DNA of 64,000 bases from Ardenticatenales bacterium (GCA_020634575.1 JACKBM010000005.1:110346-174345), one strand, 5' to 3'. Shown: positions 24,598-33,354, counted from the first letter of the stretch. Notes: generated by a model from the letters alone, not told the origin. Numbers and translations: made by a program.

Positions 24598-27030
24598 ATG
24601 AAAACGCTGTCCGGCCGGTGGCTGTTTGTCCCCTTTCTGTTCATCATTCTGTGGCTGACTGGCTGCGAAGGTGATGATCCTGGCCAGCCGCCAACATCCC
24701 CTCCGCAGACGGCAACGGCCACGGTGGCCACGCCGACTGCGGCCGTCGTCGAGCAACGGCCGGAAAACTTCTACCTCATCGCCACCGATGCGCCCTCGCG
24801 CGACGGCACCTTCACCGATATCGACGAATTTGGCACGCTTGTCGGCTATGACGCAGAGTTGATGGCGCTGCTGGCGGATCAAGCTGGCTTTGAATACGAG
24901 TTTGTCGTCACCAATCTGAATGGCCTTTTTCCGGCCGTGGCCGCCGGTGAATTTGATATGGTGATGGGCGCCCTGATCATCGAGGATCAGCCGCCGGAAG
25001 GGATCGTTTATAGCGAGCCCTACCAGGAGCTGGGGCAAATGTTGGTGGTCCGCGCCAATGAGATTGCGATTCAGGGGCCAGCCGGGATTGGGCCGGGGAT
25101 GCGTGTTGGCGTGGTGGCCAACTCGCCAGGCGAGGCGACCGCCCGCTCTGTGCTCAATGTGGCCGACGCCGATCTGGTGCTGTATATGTCCGCCGCTTCG
25201 GCTGCCCAGGCGCTGGTCAATGGCGACGTGGTTGCCGTGGTGCTGAATCATATGGACGCCGCCTTTTACACCGAGACCTATTACCAGCAGTTGAAAATTG
25301 CCGGGAACCAGACCGGCCGGAACGCCTGGTTGAGCAGCCGCGCCTACGGTATTGCCGTGGCGGCGGAGAATGTTGATTTGTTAGAGCGGCTCAATGGGGC
25401 TATCGAAGCGCTCCAGAGCCAGCCAGACTATAGTCAGCTGCAGATGAATTGGCTGGCTCGCCAGGTCGCCATCGTCCCGGGTGAATCCCTGATTGGTACG
25501 CCCAGTGACGAAGTTGTGATTGGCACCACACAGGCGCTCAGCGACCTGGACCCGGCGGCGACCGTCCCCAATCTGCTGAGCTGGGAAGTCAAGCTCAACA
25601 CCATGACTGGCTTGTTCCGCTTTGATGCTGACAATAACCTCGATCCGGTCCTGGTGGAATTTATCAACGTTCAGGATGAGGGGCTGATCTACACCATTTC
25701 GCTCAAACCTGACCTTACCTTCCCCGACGGCAGTGCGCTGACGGCGGAAGATGTGCAGTTCTCTTTCTTGCGCGCCATCCGGCAGGGCAATTTCCTGCTC
25801 AATGGTTTCCTGAAAGACAGCGATGACGACGGCTTTGCCGACACAGATTCTATCGAACTTCTGGGCGAACTCTCCCTGCGCCTTGTGCTGGATAAGCCGA
25901 TCTCCTACTTCACATCTGTTCTGGCGACGACGCCCTACTTTATCGTCAGCAAGGATTGTTTTCCCGAAGGGCTGGCCGAAACCAGCACCTGCGGCGGGTT
26001 GGGGCCTTATCTGATCAAGGAATGGCTGCCGGGCGAATCGTTGCGCCTCGAAGCGAACCCGGATTGGCCGGGCCGCGCCCCGGCGACGCCGCGCATACAG
26101 ATTCGTTTTTACCCGAACAGTGAGGCGTTACGGACGGCGCTGGAAAATGAGGCGATCGATATTGCCTGGAACGGGCTATCCCGAGCCGAGGGAGCTGAGC
26201 TGGAAGCGGGCACCTTCCTGGGCTGGAATGGGCCGACGGTGTTCAAGAGTTACCTGGTGCTGGTCGAGGACGATCCGGAAGACCCGCCGGCTGAACGCTC
26301 GCCCTGGAATGATCCGCGGGTGAAGCAGGCCATTGCCATGTCGCTGGACCGGGAAGCGCTGGCCAGCCAGATTTTTGGGGAGAGCCGCATCCCGCTCTAC
26401 GGCCCCATCCCGGATGGCGTGCCCGGTTATGCCGAGCAGACGCAGACACGGAATCTGGAAGAGGCTCGCGTGATTTTGCAGGCGGCCGGCTATTCGGCCG
26501 GCGACCCGCTGAGTTTTACTCTGCATTACCTCAATGATGGGCGCTACACGGCGCTGGAAGGGGAATATGCGGCCCTGATCAAAGCGCAGTTGGAGGAGAC
26601 TGGCCTCATCGAAGTGACGCTTGAGGGTGCGCCGTGGGAGACATTCCGGCCGGGTAGCTCAAGCTGCGAGTACAGCGCTTTCCTGCTGGGCTGGCCGCCG
26701 GTTGGGCAGCCGGCCAATTTTAATGATGGGATGTATTGGATGGAGTATTTTATTACCAATACGGAGCGGGTTTGCTCACATTATGAGAGCGAGCAGATGG
26801 CGGAATTACTGGTGCAGGCTGAGGCAGCGGACGCGATGCCGGACCGGCCGGAAGCCCGCTATGCCCTCTACGCCCAGATGCAGGCGCTCTGGGCCACCAC
26901 GCTGCCGACCATCGACCTGACCCAGGAGTTCAGCTACGCGCTGACGGCGTCGACGGTGAGCAGCCTGCGGATAGACACGATGGGCTTGCTCCGCTATGAC
27001 ACCATCGGCAAACAGGATCCGTCAGGATGA
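24598..27030 (+). CDS. Double substrate-binding lipoprotein (SBP_bac_3-like fused to SBP_bac_5-like)
   Basis: This 810-residue lipoprotein (signal ending in WLTGC) carries two different ABC-type binding proteins in one chain. Residues about 45-285 resemble the amino-acid-binding family 3 (YDAELMALLADQAGFEYEFV, AAGEFDMVMGAL, PYQELGQMLVV). Residues about 300-800 resemble the peptide/nickel-binding family 5 (LTAEDVQFSFLRAIR, NDPRVKQAIAMSLDREAL). AAGGAG lies nine bases before the ATG. No permease or ATPase gene is adjacent, so it may act as a receptor or pair with a distant transporter. Its last nine bases overlap the 3' end of the convergent plsY gene. Confidence 0.85.
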   Translation: MKTLSGRWLFVPFLFIILWLTGCEGDDPGQPPTSPPQTATATVATPTAAVVEQRPENFYLIATDAPSRDGTFTDIDEFGTLVGYDAELMALLADQAGFEYEFVVTNLNGLFPAVAAGEFDMVMGALIIEDQPPEGIVYSEPYQELGQMLVVRANEIAIQGPAGIGPGMRVGVVANSPGEATARSVLNVADADLVLYMSAASAAQALVNGDVVAVVLNHMDAAFYTETYYQQLKIAGNQTGRNAWLSSRAYGIAVAAENVDLLERLNGAIEALQSQPDYSQLQMNWLARQVAIVPGESLIGTPSDEVVIGTTQALSDLDPAATVPNLLSWEVKLNTMTGLFRFDADNNLDPVLVEFINVQDEGLIYTISLKPDLTFPDGSALTAEDVQFSFLRAIRQGNFLLNGFLKDSDDDGFADTDSIELLGELSLRLVLDKPISYFTSVLATTPYFIVSKDCFPEGLAETSTCGGLGPYLIKEWLPGESLRLEANPDWPGRAPATPRIQIRFYPNSEALRTALENEAIDIAWNGLSRAEGAELEAGTFLGWNGPTVFKSYLVLVEDDPEDPPAERSPWNDPRVKQAIAMSLDREALASQIFGESRIPLYGPIPDGVPGYAEQTQTRNLEEARVILQAAGYSAGDPLSFTLHYLNDGRYTALEGEYAALIKAQLEETGLIEVTLEGAPWETFRPGSSSCEYSAFLLGWPPVGQPANFNDGMYWMEYFITNTERVCSHYESEQMAELLVQAEAADAMPDRPEARYALYAQMQALWATTLPTIDLTQEFSYALTASTVSSLRIDTMGLLRYDTIGKQDPSG

Positions 27031-27699
27031 TGAGCCCTGCTGCTGTTTGCGCCTGGCGCGCGGGCCAACCAGCCGCTCTTCGCCTCGCAGCATCCGGCCG
27101 ATGTTTGGCCGCAGCGCCCAAAGAACAATGCCCAGCGTGATCAGGCCGCCCAGGATGTAAATGGGGCTGTCGATCACCCGGGTGAAGTAGAGGATGGTGA
27201 AGAAGACGGGGATCACCACACCCATGACGATGGAGGCGAGGGACGCCATCCCAACCAGCACCAGCATCAGGGGCATAACCACGAGCGAGATGGGGAAAAA
27301 CGGCCACCAGATGGCGGTGGCCCAGCCGACATTGGGGCCGGTGCCGGCGCCGCCCCGGAAACCCAGAAAAATCGACCAGTTGTGCCCGACGACAGAAAAG
27401 ATGCCGGCGCAAATCTGAGCCCAGATCAGCAGCGGTTCATGCGAGGAAACGCCAAGCTGTACCAGCAGGAATTGGGTTACCCAGACGCCGAGCGCACCCT
27501 TGAGGACGTCCATAATGGAGACGGCGAAGCCAACGGGGAAGCCGGCGGCCCGCATCGAGTTGGTCCCACCCGTCCGGCCGCTGCCAACCTCGCGGATATC
27601 GATCCCCTTGATCAGCTTGACCATGATGAAGCCGTTGGGAATGGAACCGGCGATGTAGCCAATAAGAGCCGCCAGCAGTAGATATAGAATTGAGCTCAT
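27022..27699 (-). CDS. plsY: PlsY-type acyl-phosphate:glycerol-3-phosphate acyltransferase
   Basis: The 225-residue membrane enzyme should make lysophosphatidic acid from acyl-phosphate and glycerol-3-phosphate. It has about five to six hydrophobic segments and the three PlsY cytoplasmic motifs in modified form: GSIPNGFIMVK, GSGRTGGTNSMRAAG (usually GSGNxGATN) and GHNWSIFLGFRGGAGTGP (usually GFKGGKGVAT). The tail is basic. The deviations suggest a divergent subfamily. GAGGAAG precedes the ATG. The gene converges on the binding-protein gene with a nine-base overlap. A PlsC homologue is found at 37199. Confidence 0.85.
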   Translation of the reverse strand: MSSILYLLLAALIGYIAGSIPNGFIMVKLIKGIDIREVGSGRTGGTNSMRAAGFPVGFAVSIMDVLKGALGVWVTQFLLVQLGVSSHEPLLIWAQICAGIFSVVGHNWSIFLGFRGGAGTGPNVGWATAIWWPFFPISLVVMPLMLVLVGMASLASIVMGVVIPVFFTILYFTRVIDSPIYILGGLITLGIVLWALRPNIGRMLRGEERLVGPRARRKQQQGSSS

Positions 27700-27776
27700 A
27701 ATGCTTCCTCAGTCCAAGAAATAGTGGTTTCTTTTCTCGCTCTTTTGCTTGTTAAAACCCGCTCGGTGGCCAGTCG

Positions 27777-28214
27777 TCACACGATTTGTATGGGAATAGC
27801 TTCAATCTCGCCGTCTTCCACCCAGTAAGCGCGCAGATCTGGCGTGTCTGGCTGGGCCAGGGAGACGACCAGTTGAAGGGTGTCCGGGTAGCTCAACTGG
27901 GCCAGATCGGTGGGTGACAACCGGGCGGGACCGGCCGGATGGGAATGGTAAATGGCGCTCAACTGCCAGCCAGCCTTCAGGATGTCTACCAGGGCAGATA
28001 CCATGGGGCTGCCGGCCATGGCAAAGCGCGTCTCGCTGTGCAACTCATTTTCCACCGGGATTACCTGTCTGACAACGCCATTTTGGCCAGCTAAAAGGCC
28101 GCAGCCTTCCTCAGGCAAGACGTCCCGCAAATGGCTGAGCAAGGCGGCCAGTTGTGTAGCCGTGAGTTGCAGCATCGTTGGCCGCGGGCCCATCAGATCA
28201 TTAAAGTCGAACAA
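27777..28214 (-). CDS. JAMM/MPN+ metallopeptidase (M67-like)
   Basis: This 145-residue protein is a compact JAB1/MPN+ domain with all zinc-site residues: Glu in LPEEGCGLLAG and the motif HSHPAGPARLSPTDLAQ, matching HxHPx7Sx2D. Prokaryotic members remove ubiquitin-like modifiers or sulfur-carrier proteins, or hydrolyse cysteine conjugates. No ubiquitin-like or E1-like gene is adjacent, so the target is open. Translation starts at TTG 28214 after GGGAGGGCC; an internal ATG (codon 14) would leave the domain intact but has no ribosome site. Confidence 0.8.
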   Translation of the reverse strand: MFDFNDLMGPRPTMLQLTATQLAALLSHLRDVLPEEGCGLLAGQNGVVRQVIPVENELHSETRFAMAGSPMVSALVDILKAGWQLSAIYHSHPAGPARLSPTDLAQLSYPDTLQLVVSLAQPDTPDLRAYWVEDGEIEAIPIQIV

Positions 28215-28271
28215 AGGCCCTCCCGGTCTGAATTCGCAGGCATTATAGCGGAGATAAGAGGGGAAAGCAGG

Positions 28272-28673
28272 TTATGGGGGGCTGATGGTCAGGTTGCCGA
28301 CCATGCCGGCGACGGCATGGCCGGGAATGGTGCAAACATAAAGGTAGTCACCGGGATCGGCCGGTGTTGTGATTTGGAAAGTGGCAGACTCGCCGCCGGC
28401 CAGATCGGGCGAGGCGGCGCCGTTCAGGGCATCGTCCCGGCTGGCGCGCAGGATATCATGATCGGCTGTGAGGAGTACCCAGTTGTGTTGCAGAGACCCT
28501 GTGTTGCCGAGAGAGATTTCTACCGATGTGTTGGCAGGCAGCGTAAGCGTGTCTGGTTGAAAGGTAAAGCTGTCGACAGCGACCATTTCGACCACGATGG
28601 GGTCGTTGCCGCTGCAGGCGACCAGCAGGGCAAAACAGCAAAAGGCCACGAGGGCTGTTACTCTGTGCATCAT
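28272..28673 (-). CDS. Cupredoxin (plastocyanin/azurin-like) lipoprotein
   Basis: The 133-residue protein has a signal ending in LLVAC and one cupredoxin domain. Type-1 copper ligands are visible as His in LQHNW, Cys in YVCTIPGH, His in the same motif and Met in GMVGN. It should carry electrons at the outer face of the membrane. The start is placed at ATG 28673. A longer frame from GTG 28706 would run into the terminator stem of the upstream ferredoxin gene, so it is unlikely. No oxidase genes are adjacent, and the electron partner is unknown. Confidence 0.88.
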   Translation of the reverse strand: MMHRVTALVAFCCFALLVACSGNDPIVVEMVAVDSFTFQPDTLTLPANTSVEISLGNTGSLQHNWVLLTADHDILRASRDDALNGAASPDLAGGESATFQITTPADPGDYLYVCTIPGHAVAGMVGNLTISPP

Positions 28674-28684
28674 GTAGAAGGGTA

Positions 28685-28721
28685 GCAAAGAAAATGCCGA
28701 TTCCACCAGGGAATCGGCATT
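28685..28721 (-). terminator. Intrinsic terminator of the ferredoxin gene
   Basis: A perfect 12-bp stem (AATGCCGATTCC/GGAATCGGCATT) with a five-base loop is followed on the minus strand by TTTCTTTG. It separates the ferredoxin transcript from the cupredoxin gene. Confidence 0.85.
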
Positions 28722-28768
28722 GTCAATTCATTAATAGCGGGAGAACGAAATGTCCTCGTCCGGGAAGA

Positions 28769-29179
28769 CTACTCCATGGCGTCGTAGCCAGGACCTTCGG
28801 AGAAGAAATCGTAATTCGGCGGAATGTCCTCAGTGAGATCCAGGACGGTGCCTTCGGCAAGCTCGATTGCATTGAGCAATTTCACCTGGTGGCCACCAAT
28901 TTCGCCTTCAAACGGGGCGCCATCGGGGAGAAGTTCTTTGGTGTTGGCAATCCAGACGCCACCGGCCGGTGCGGTGTAGTCAAAGGGAACTTCTTCTTCA
29001 GGGAAAATTGCTTCGTACGGGCACTCAGGCACGCAGGCGCCGCAGTCGATGCAGGTATCTGGGTCAATGTAGAGCCAGGGCCATTCGGATTCTGGCTTAC
29101 CCAGTACCATACACTCGACCGGACAGACATCTACACACGCAGTATCCCGGAGGCAAAGCCGTGTCACGATATGGGTCAT
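28769..29179 (-). CDS. Two-cluster (7Fe/8Fe-type) ferredoxin with C-terminal extension
   Basis: The 136-residue electron carrier has two iron-sulfur motifs near the N-terminus: CLRDTACVDVCPVEC and CIDCGACVPECP. The first has the spacing seen in 7Fe and long-type 8Fe ferredoxins. After residue about 65 there is an acidic tail of about 70 residues without cysteines (PFDYTAPAGGVWIANTKEL), longer than in usual bacterial ferredoxins. Aromatic-rich DYTAP may pack against a cluster. AAGGAG precedes the ATG, a promoter lies about 115 bases upstream, and a strong terminator follows. Partner enzymes are not encoded nearby. Confidence 0.9.
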   Translation of the reverse strand: MTHIVTRLCLRDTACVDVCPVECMVLGKPESEWPWLYIDPDTCIDCGACVPECPYEAIFPEEEVPFDYTAPAGGVWIANTKELLPDGAPFEGEIGGHQVKLLNAIELAEGTVLDLTEDIPPNYDFFSEGPGYDAME

Positions 29180-29295
29180 GGGTTCGGTCTCCTTGTTTTA
29201 CACAATCACGACGAAAATAGGCAGTGTGATTGTGATGTGACTAAATTCTAGCGTGTCGATAAAAAATCGACCATGTTTCGCCAAGATCGGTCCTG

Positions 29296-29325
29296 ATTAT
29301 AGCACAAAGTTAACCGAGGTTAAAC
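29296..29325 (-). promoter_or_regulatory. Probable promoter of the ferredoxin gene
   Basis: On the minus strand TTTAAC (29320-29325) is spaced 18 bases from a perfect TATAAT (29296-29301). Between it and the gene lies an inverted repeat GTCGAT/ATCGAC near 29255-29272. Confidence 0.6.
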
Positions 29326-29360
29326 CCATTGTGCTGATTCGCACAAACGCGTTTTACGGC

Positions 29361-29424
29361 GTGAGGAATTAAGGGGAACCCGTCGGGTTGGCAGGGACCC
29401 GTCGGGTCACCCCCAACCCCTCAC
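29361..29424. repeat. CCCGTCGGG repeat element with inverted ends
   Basis: GTGAGGAATTAAGGGG and CCCCTCAC frame two copies of ACCCGTCGGGT. This member of the dispersed family lies upstream of the SDR gene; the array at 30176 lies just after that gene, so the SDR gene is flanked by two copies. Confidence 0.85.
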
Positions 29425-29474
29425 CACCGAAACTCCGTTATAATCGCTACAAACAATCACTCAGGAGAAAAACC

Positions 29475-30176
29475 ATGTCAGAGAGAGTAGCAGTGGTGAC
29501 CGGTGGCAACCGGGGGATTGGTCTGGCGATCAGCCGCCAGTTGGCCGAGCAGGGGGTCCGGGTTTTGATGACCGGCCGGAACGCCGAGACCGGCGCCGCC
29601 GCCGCAGCCAACCTGCGCGATCAGGGGCACGACGTCACCTTTTTCGCCGCCGAGATTACCGACCCGCAGGCGCTGCGCCGGCTCGTCAAACATATCGCCG
29701 ACCAGTTTGGCCGGGTGGATATCCTGGTAAACAATGCCGGCATCTTCATCGACAGAGGATCTGAGGCAGCCACGGTAGAGATGGGCATGGTGCGGCAAAC
29801 TCTGGAGGTCAATCTTTTCGGCCCCTGGCAGTTGTGCCAATATTTGCTGCCGCTCATGCAGCGACACGGTTACGGCCGCATCGTCAACATGTCCAGTTCG
29901 ATGGGGTCGCTCGCGGAGATGGGGCCGAACTCAGCCGCTTACCGGGTCTCCAAAACGGCGCTGAATGCGCTAACCCGCGTCATGGCCCTGGAAAATCAGG
30001 CGCACGATATCCTCATCAACACCGTGTCACCCGGCTGGGTGGCCACAGACATGGGCGGCCCCAGCGCCCCCCGCACCCCGGACGAAGGCGCTGACACCGC
30101 CGTCTGGCTGGCGACCCTGCCCAGCGGCGGCCCCACCGGCAAATTCTTCCGCGACCGCCAGGAAATCGCCTGGTAG
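29475..30176 (+). CDS. Short-chain dehydrogenase/reductase
   Basis: This 233-residue NAD(P)H-dependent oxidoreductase has the classical SDR motifs: TGGNRGIG near the N-terminus, NNAG in the middle, catalytic Ser in NMSSSMGS and YRVSK. The arginine in VLMTGRN after the second strand suggests NADPH preference. The sequence resembles carbonyl reductase-like SDRs. AGGAGA precedes the ATG and a TATAAT at 29439-29444 may be the -10. The gene lies between two GC-rich repeat elements; its stop codon abuts the second. Confidence 0.9.
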   Translation: MSERVAVVTGGNRGIGLAISRQLAEQGVRVLMTGRNAETGAAAAANLRDQGHDVTFFAAEITDPQALRRLVKHIADQFGRVDILVNNAGIFIDRGSEAATVEMGMVRQTLEVNLFGPWQLCQYLLPLMQRHGYGRIVNMSSSMGSLAEMGPNSAAYRVSKTALNALTRVMALENQAHDILINTVSPGWVATDMGGPSAPRTPDEGADTAVWLATLPSGGPTGKFFRDRQEIAW

Positions 30177-30258
30177 AGGGGTCCGCCACCCGACGGGTCC
30201 ACCACCCGACGGGTCCACCACCCGACGGGTCCACCACCCGACGGGTCCACCACCCCTC
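30176..30258. repeat. Four-unit CGACGGGTCCACCACC array with inverted ends
   Basis: GAGGGGTCCGCCACC opens the element, four 16-bp units CGACGGGTCCACCACC follow from 30191, and it closes with ACCCCTC. This shows the same unit as the array at base 1, here with both borders visible. It starts at the last base of the SDR stop codon. Confidence 0.93.
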
Positions 30259-30324
30259 GCTAATACAATGCATATTTCTTGCTAACATAACGTATACACA
30301 GCATTTATATCGCTCTTATGCATC

Positions 30325-30357
30325 CTGACCAGAATAGGGACTGTGTCTATATTCTGG
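30325..30357 (+). promoter_or_regulatory. dnaK promoter with overlapping inverted repeat
   Basis: CTGACC (30325-30330) and TATATT (30348-30353) are 17 bases apart and could be the dnaK promoter. CCAGAATA (30329-30336) and TATTCTGG (30350-30357) form an exact 8-bp inverted repeat over the same promoter, a good place for a repressor. It is not a CIRCE element. Confidence 0.5.
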
Positions 30358-30373
30358 TATTGGGAGATGAAAC

Positions 30374-32248
30374 ATGAGCAAAATTGTTGGCATTGACCTG
30401 GGTACAACCAACTCGGTCATCGCTGTATACGAAGGTGGCGAGGCCACTGTGATTTCCACCGCTGAGGGCGGTCGGGTTGCCCCGTCCGTGGTGGCGTTTA
30501 CGAAGAATAAAGAGCGACTGGTGGGTCAGACGGCCAAACGCCAGGCGACTATCAACCCGGAAAATACGGTCTTCTCGGTTAAGCGGCTGATCGGCCGGCG
30601 TTTTGATGACCCGGAAGTGGCCGAAACCATGAAGCGGGTGCCCTACGAGATCGTCAAGGGCAGCTCCGGCGACGTGCGGGTCAAGATCCCGGCGACCGGC
30701 CGTGAGTATGCCGCCCAGGAGATCTCGGCCATGATCCTGAGCAAACTGAAGCAGGATGCCGAGAATTACCTGGGTGAACCCGTCAGCAAGGCAGTCATCA
30801 CGGTGCCTGCCTACTTCAACGACAGCCAGCGGCAGGCGACCAAAGACGCCGGCAAGATCGCGGGGCTGGAAGTGATGCGTATCATCAACGAGCCAACCGC
30901 AGCGGCCCTGGCCTACGGACTGGACAAAGAAAAAGACGAGACGATCCTGGTCTTTGACCTGGGTGGCGGTACCTTCGACGTCTCCGTGCTGGAAGTCAGC
31001 GACGGCGTCATCGAGGTGCAGGCGACCAATGGTGACACCCATCTGGGTGGTGACGACTGGGACAACGCCATCGTCGACTGGATTGTGGCGGAATACCTGG
31101 CCGATCAGGGCATTGACCTGAAGCATGACCGGCAGGCGCTGCAACGTGTTCGTGAAGCGGCTGAGAAGGCCAAGATTGAGCTTTCGTCTGTTATGCAGAC
31201 CGAAATCAACCTGCCGTTTATCACGGCGGATAGCTCCGGCCCGAAGCATCTGCAGATGAATCTGAGCCGGGCGAAATTTGAACAGCTGACTGAAGGTCTG
31301 GTCGGGCGTATCGTTGGTCCGGTCAACCAGGCGCTGGCGGATGCCGGCATCAAGACGACGGCTCTGGACGCGGTGGTGCTGGTTGGTGGTTCGACCCGGA
31401 TGCCGATGGTGCAGCGGGCGATTAAGGAGCTGACCGGCCAGGAGCCGAACAAGAGCGTGAACCCGGATGAAGTGGTTGCCATCGGCGCCGCCATCCAGGC
31501 GGGCGTGTTGGCCGGCGACGTCGACGACGTGCTGTTGCTGGACGTGACGCCATTGAGCCTGGGTCTGGAGACGATGGGCGGTGTCATGACCACCCTGATC
31601 CCGCGCAACACCACCATCCCCACCCGCAAGTCCGAGGTCTTCTCGACGGCGGAGGATGGCCAGCCGGCCGTGGATATCCACGTCCTGCAGGGTGAGCGGC
31701 CGATGGCCTCCGACAACAGCACCCTGGGTGTCTTCCAGTTGGATGGCATCCCGGCGGCGCCGCGCGGTATGCCGCAGATTGAGGTGACCTTTGACATCGA
31801 CGCCAACGGCATTCTGACCGTGACGGCCCAGGATAAGGCGTCTGGCAAGAGCCAGAACATCACCATCCAGGCCAGCACGAACCTGAACGAGAAGGATATC
31901 CACCGGATGGTTCAGGAAGCGGAATCCCATGCTGAGGCGGACAAGGCCCGGCGTGAGCTGGCTGAAGCGCGCAACATCGCGGACCAGGCGGTCTACCAGA
32001 CCGAGAAAAACCTGGCTGAGTTGAATGGGGCGGTTCCGGCCGGTCTCCGCACCCAACTGGACAACACCATCAGCAGCCTCAAGGACGCGGCGACCGGCGA
32101 CGACACCAATCGAATCCGGACGCTTGTCGAGGAACTGCAGGGGCAGGTGGCCCAGATGAACCAGGCCGCCCAGGCTGGCGCCGCTGAACCGGCAGCCAAA
32201 ACCTCCGAAGATGAGGACATCATCGAAGGGGAGTTCGAAGCGGCCTGA
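30374..32248 (+). CDS. dnaK: Hsp70 chaperone DnaK
   Basis: The 624-residue chaperone has the full Hsp70 layout: nucleotide-binding domain (1-about 365) beginning [19 protein letters not shown] and with [16 protein letters not shown] and [14 protein letters not shown], linker near [16 protein letters not shown], a substrate-binding beta domain, a helical lid, and the acidic tail [10 protein letters not shown]. It assists protein folding with DnaJ and GrpE, neither of which is adjacent. GGGAG precedes the ATG and an intrinsic terminator follows. A long reverse-strand frame over this gene is only a codon-bias shadow. Confidence 0.98.
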   Translation: MSKIVGIDLGTTNSVIAVYEGGEATVISTAEGGRVAPSVVAFTKNKERLVGQTAKRQATINPENTVFSVKRLIGRRFDDPEVAETMKRVPYEIVKGSSGDVRVKIPATGREYAAQEISAMILSKLKQDAENYLGEPVSKAVITVPAYFNDSQRQATKDAGKIAGLEVMRIINEPTAAALAYGLDKEKDETILVFDLGGGTFDVSVLEVSDGVIEVQATNGDTHLGGDDWDNAIVDWIVAEYLADQGIDLKHDRQALQRVREAAEKAKIELSSVMQTEINLPFITADSSGPKHLQMNLSRAKFEQLTEGLVGRIVGPVNQALADAGIKTTALDAVVLVGGSTRMPMVQRAIKELTGQEPNKSVNPDEVVAIGAAIQAGVLAGDVDDVLLLDVTPLSLGLETMGGVMTTLIPRNTTIPTRKSEVFSTAEDGQPAVDIHVLQGERPMASDNSTLGVFQLDGIPAAPRGMPQIEVTFDIDANGILTVTAQDKASGKSQNITIQASTNLNEKDIHRMVQEAESHAEADKARRELAEARNIADQAVYQTEKNLAELNGAVPAGLRTQLDNTISSLKDAATGDDTNRIRTLVEELQGQVAQMNQAAQAGAAEPAAKTSEDEDIIEGEFEAA

Positions 32249-32284
32249 GCCCTGTAACAACTGTCTATCTACCTATAAAGTAAA

Positions 32285-32322
32285 GACGCCCTCGCTGGAT
32301 ACCATTCTGGCGGGGGCGTTTT
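32285..32322 (+). terminator. Intrinsic terminator of dnaK
   Basis: The GC-rich stem ACGCCC-TCGC/GCGGGGGCGT with a loop of about a dozen bases ends in TTTT. The -10 box of the next gene begins six bases later. Confidence 0.75.
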
Positions 32323-32341
32323 CCATTGTATAATGCCGGTC

Positions 32342-33148
32342 GTGATACATCTGCGCTCCCTGGAACTACGACCGCCGGCGGCGGAATTGACCGGCCGGTT
32401 CCCCTACAACATCCCTGCCCTCCAGGGACTTGACACCGTTGAGTTCAATGCGCCCGTCACCTTCCTGGTGGGCGAAAACGGCTCCGGCAAATCCACCTTG
32501 CTGGAGGGGCTGGCGGTTGCCGCCAGCATGATCGCCGCCGGCAGCGAGCACACGACCACAGACAAATCCCTGGATAGTGTGCGCCAGTTCAGCCGCCAGC
32601 TGAAGCTGGTCTGGAACAAACGGACCCGGCGCGGCTTTTTCCTGCGGGCTGAGGATTTCTTTGGCTACGTCAAACGGCTGGCCCAGACCCGGGCGGAACT
32701 GGAGCAGGATCTGGCGCAGATGAAGGAAGAGACCAAGGGGCGTTCCAAACTCGCCCAGGGGCTGGCGACGATGCCCTTTGCCAGCGAACTCCATGCCATG
32801 AATAACCAGTTTGGCCGGGATATCGCGACTTATTCGCATGGCGAGAGCTTCATCGAATTTTTCCGGGCCCGCTTTGTGCCGGATGGTCTTTATCTGTTGG
32901 ATGAGCCGGAAGCGCCGCTGTCGCCGGTGCGGCAGCTGGGTTTTCTGTCGTTGCTGAAACAGATGGTTGGGCAGGGGGGCCAGTTTATCATCGCCACCCA
33001 TTCGCCGATTATGCTGGCGTATCCGGAGGCGGTGATTCTGAGCTGTGATGAGCGGCCGATCCGGCCGGTTCCCTACGACTCCCTCGAACACGTCACCCTG
33101 ACGCGCGATTTTCTGAATAACCCTGAGGCGTTTTTGCGCTATCTATAA
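32342..33148 (+). CDS. AAA/ABC-type ATP-binding protein (AAA_21-like)
   Basis: This 268-residue soluble ATPase has Walker A GENGSGKST, an ABC-like signature SHGES before Walker B LYLLDEPEAPLS, and an H-loop-like IIATHSPI. The layout matches small OLD/RecF-like ABC ATPases of uncharacterised cellular role. An upstream ATG at 32333 would add three residues, but a perfect TATAAT box (32329-32334) overlaps that ATG. Transcription should start near 32341, so GTG 32342 is preferred as a leaderless start. No partner nuclease is encoded next to it. Confidence 0.82.
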   Translation: MIHLRSLELRPPAAELTGRFPYNIPALQGLDTVEFNAPVTFLVGENGSGKSTLLEGLAVAASMIAAGSEHTTTDKSLDSVRQFSRQLKLVWNKRTRRGFFLRAEDFFGYVKRLAQTRAELEQDLAQMKEETKGRSKLAQGLATMPFASELHAMNNQFGRDIATYSHGESFIEFFRARFVPDGLYLLDEPEAPLSPVRQLGFLSLLKQMVGQGGQFIIATHSPIMLAYPEAVILSCDERPIRPVPYDSLEHVTLTRDFLNNPEAFLRYL

Positions 33149-33162
33149 CTCACCTTACCTTC

Positions 33163-33191
33163 TTGACACTCATCCTCCCCATTGTTATCAT
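33163..33191 (+). promoter_or_regulatory. Promoter of the pheST leader and operon
   Basis: A consensus TTGACA (33163-33168) and TATCAT (33186-33191) are exactly 17 bases apart. The predicted start of transcription, near 33198-33200, coincides with the ATG of the leader peptide. Confidence 0.8.
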
Positions 33192-33199
33192 TCGCCGCA

Positions 33200-33295
33200 A
33201 TGAATCCGGTAAGGACACATTTCCCGTTTCCCTTCTTGTTTAGCAGCCAACATAGTGAGCGCTGGTCGCGCGTGTTGGGTTTGTTGCGCTTGTAA
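33200..33295 (+). CDS. Phenylalanine-rich leader peptide of the pheST attenuator
   Basis: A 31-codon frame begins MNPVRTHFPFPFLF, with Phe at residues 8, 10, 12 and 14, and ends with TAA 33293-33295. It starts at or within two bases of the predicted transcription start, so it would be translated from a leaderless mRNA. An intrinsic terminator follows 30 bases later and pheS begins at 33419. The arrangement is that of classical amino-acid attenuators such as E. coli pheM-pheST: slow translation of Phe codons should favour readthrough. The Phe density and position make chance unlikely, but no experiment supports it. Confidence 0.7.
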   Translation: MNPVRTHFPFPFLFSSQHSERWSRVLGLLRL

Positions 33296-33324
33296 GCGAA
33301 GCGGGCAGAATCAAGGACATGCAG

Positions 33325-33354
33325 AAGACGCAGCGCCAGGCTGCGTCTTTTTTT
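33325..33354 (+). terminator. Attenuator terminator in the pheST leader
   Basis: A 10-bp stem AAGACGCAGC/GCTGCGTCTT with a five-base loop is followed by a run of T. An alternative pairing of the leader bases GTTGCG (33283-33288) or GCGCTG (33259-33264) with CGCAGC/CAGCGC inside the left arm could prevent the terminator from forming. Confidence 0.85.

Noticed and set aside
28674..28706. Upstream GTG start for the cupredoxin gene
   Set aside because: These codons lie inside the perfect terminator stem of the upstream ferredoxin gene and precede a good signal peptide start.
29996..30288. Frames encoding DPSGGGPVGWW-type repeats
   Set aside because: They are translations of the 16-bp repeat array and part of the antisense SDR strand, not genes.
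30259..30373. CIRCE (HrcA) operator before dnaK
   Set aside because: The sequence does not contain the TTAGCACTC-N9-GAGTGCTAA pattern; only a different inverted repeat is present.
30347..32260. 637-codon open frame on the strand opposite dnaK
   Set aside because: It mirrors dnaK exactly, has no family similarity and arises from GC-rich codon use.
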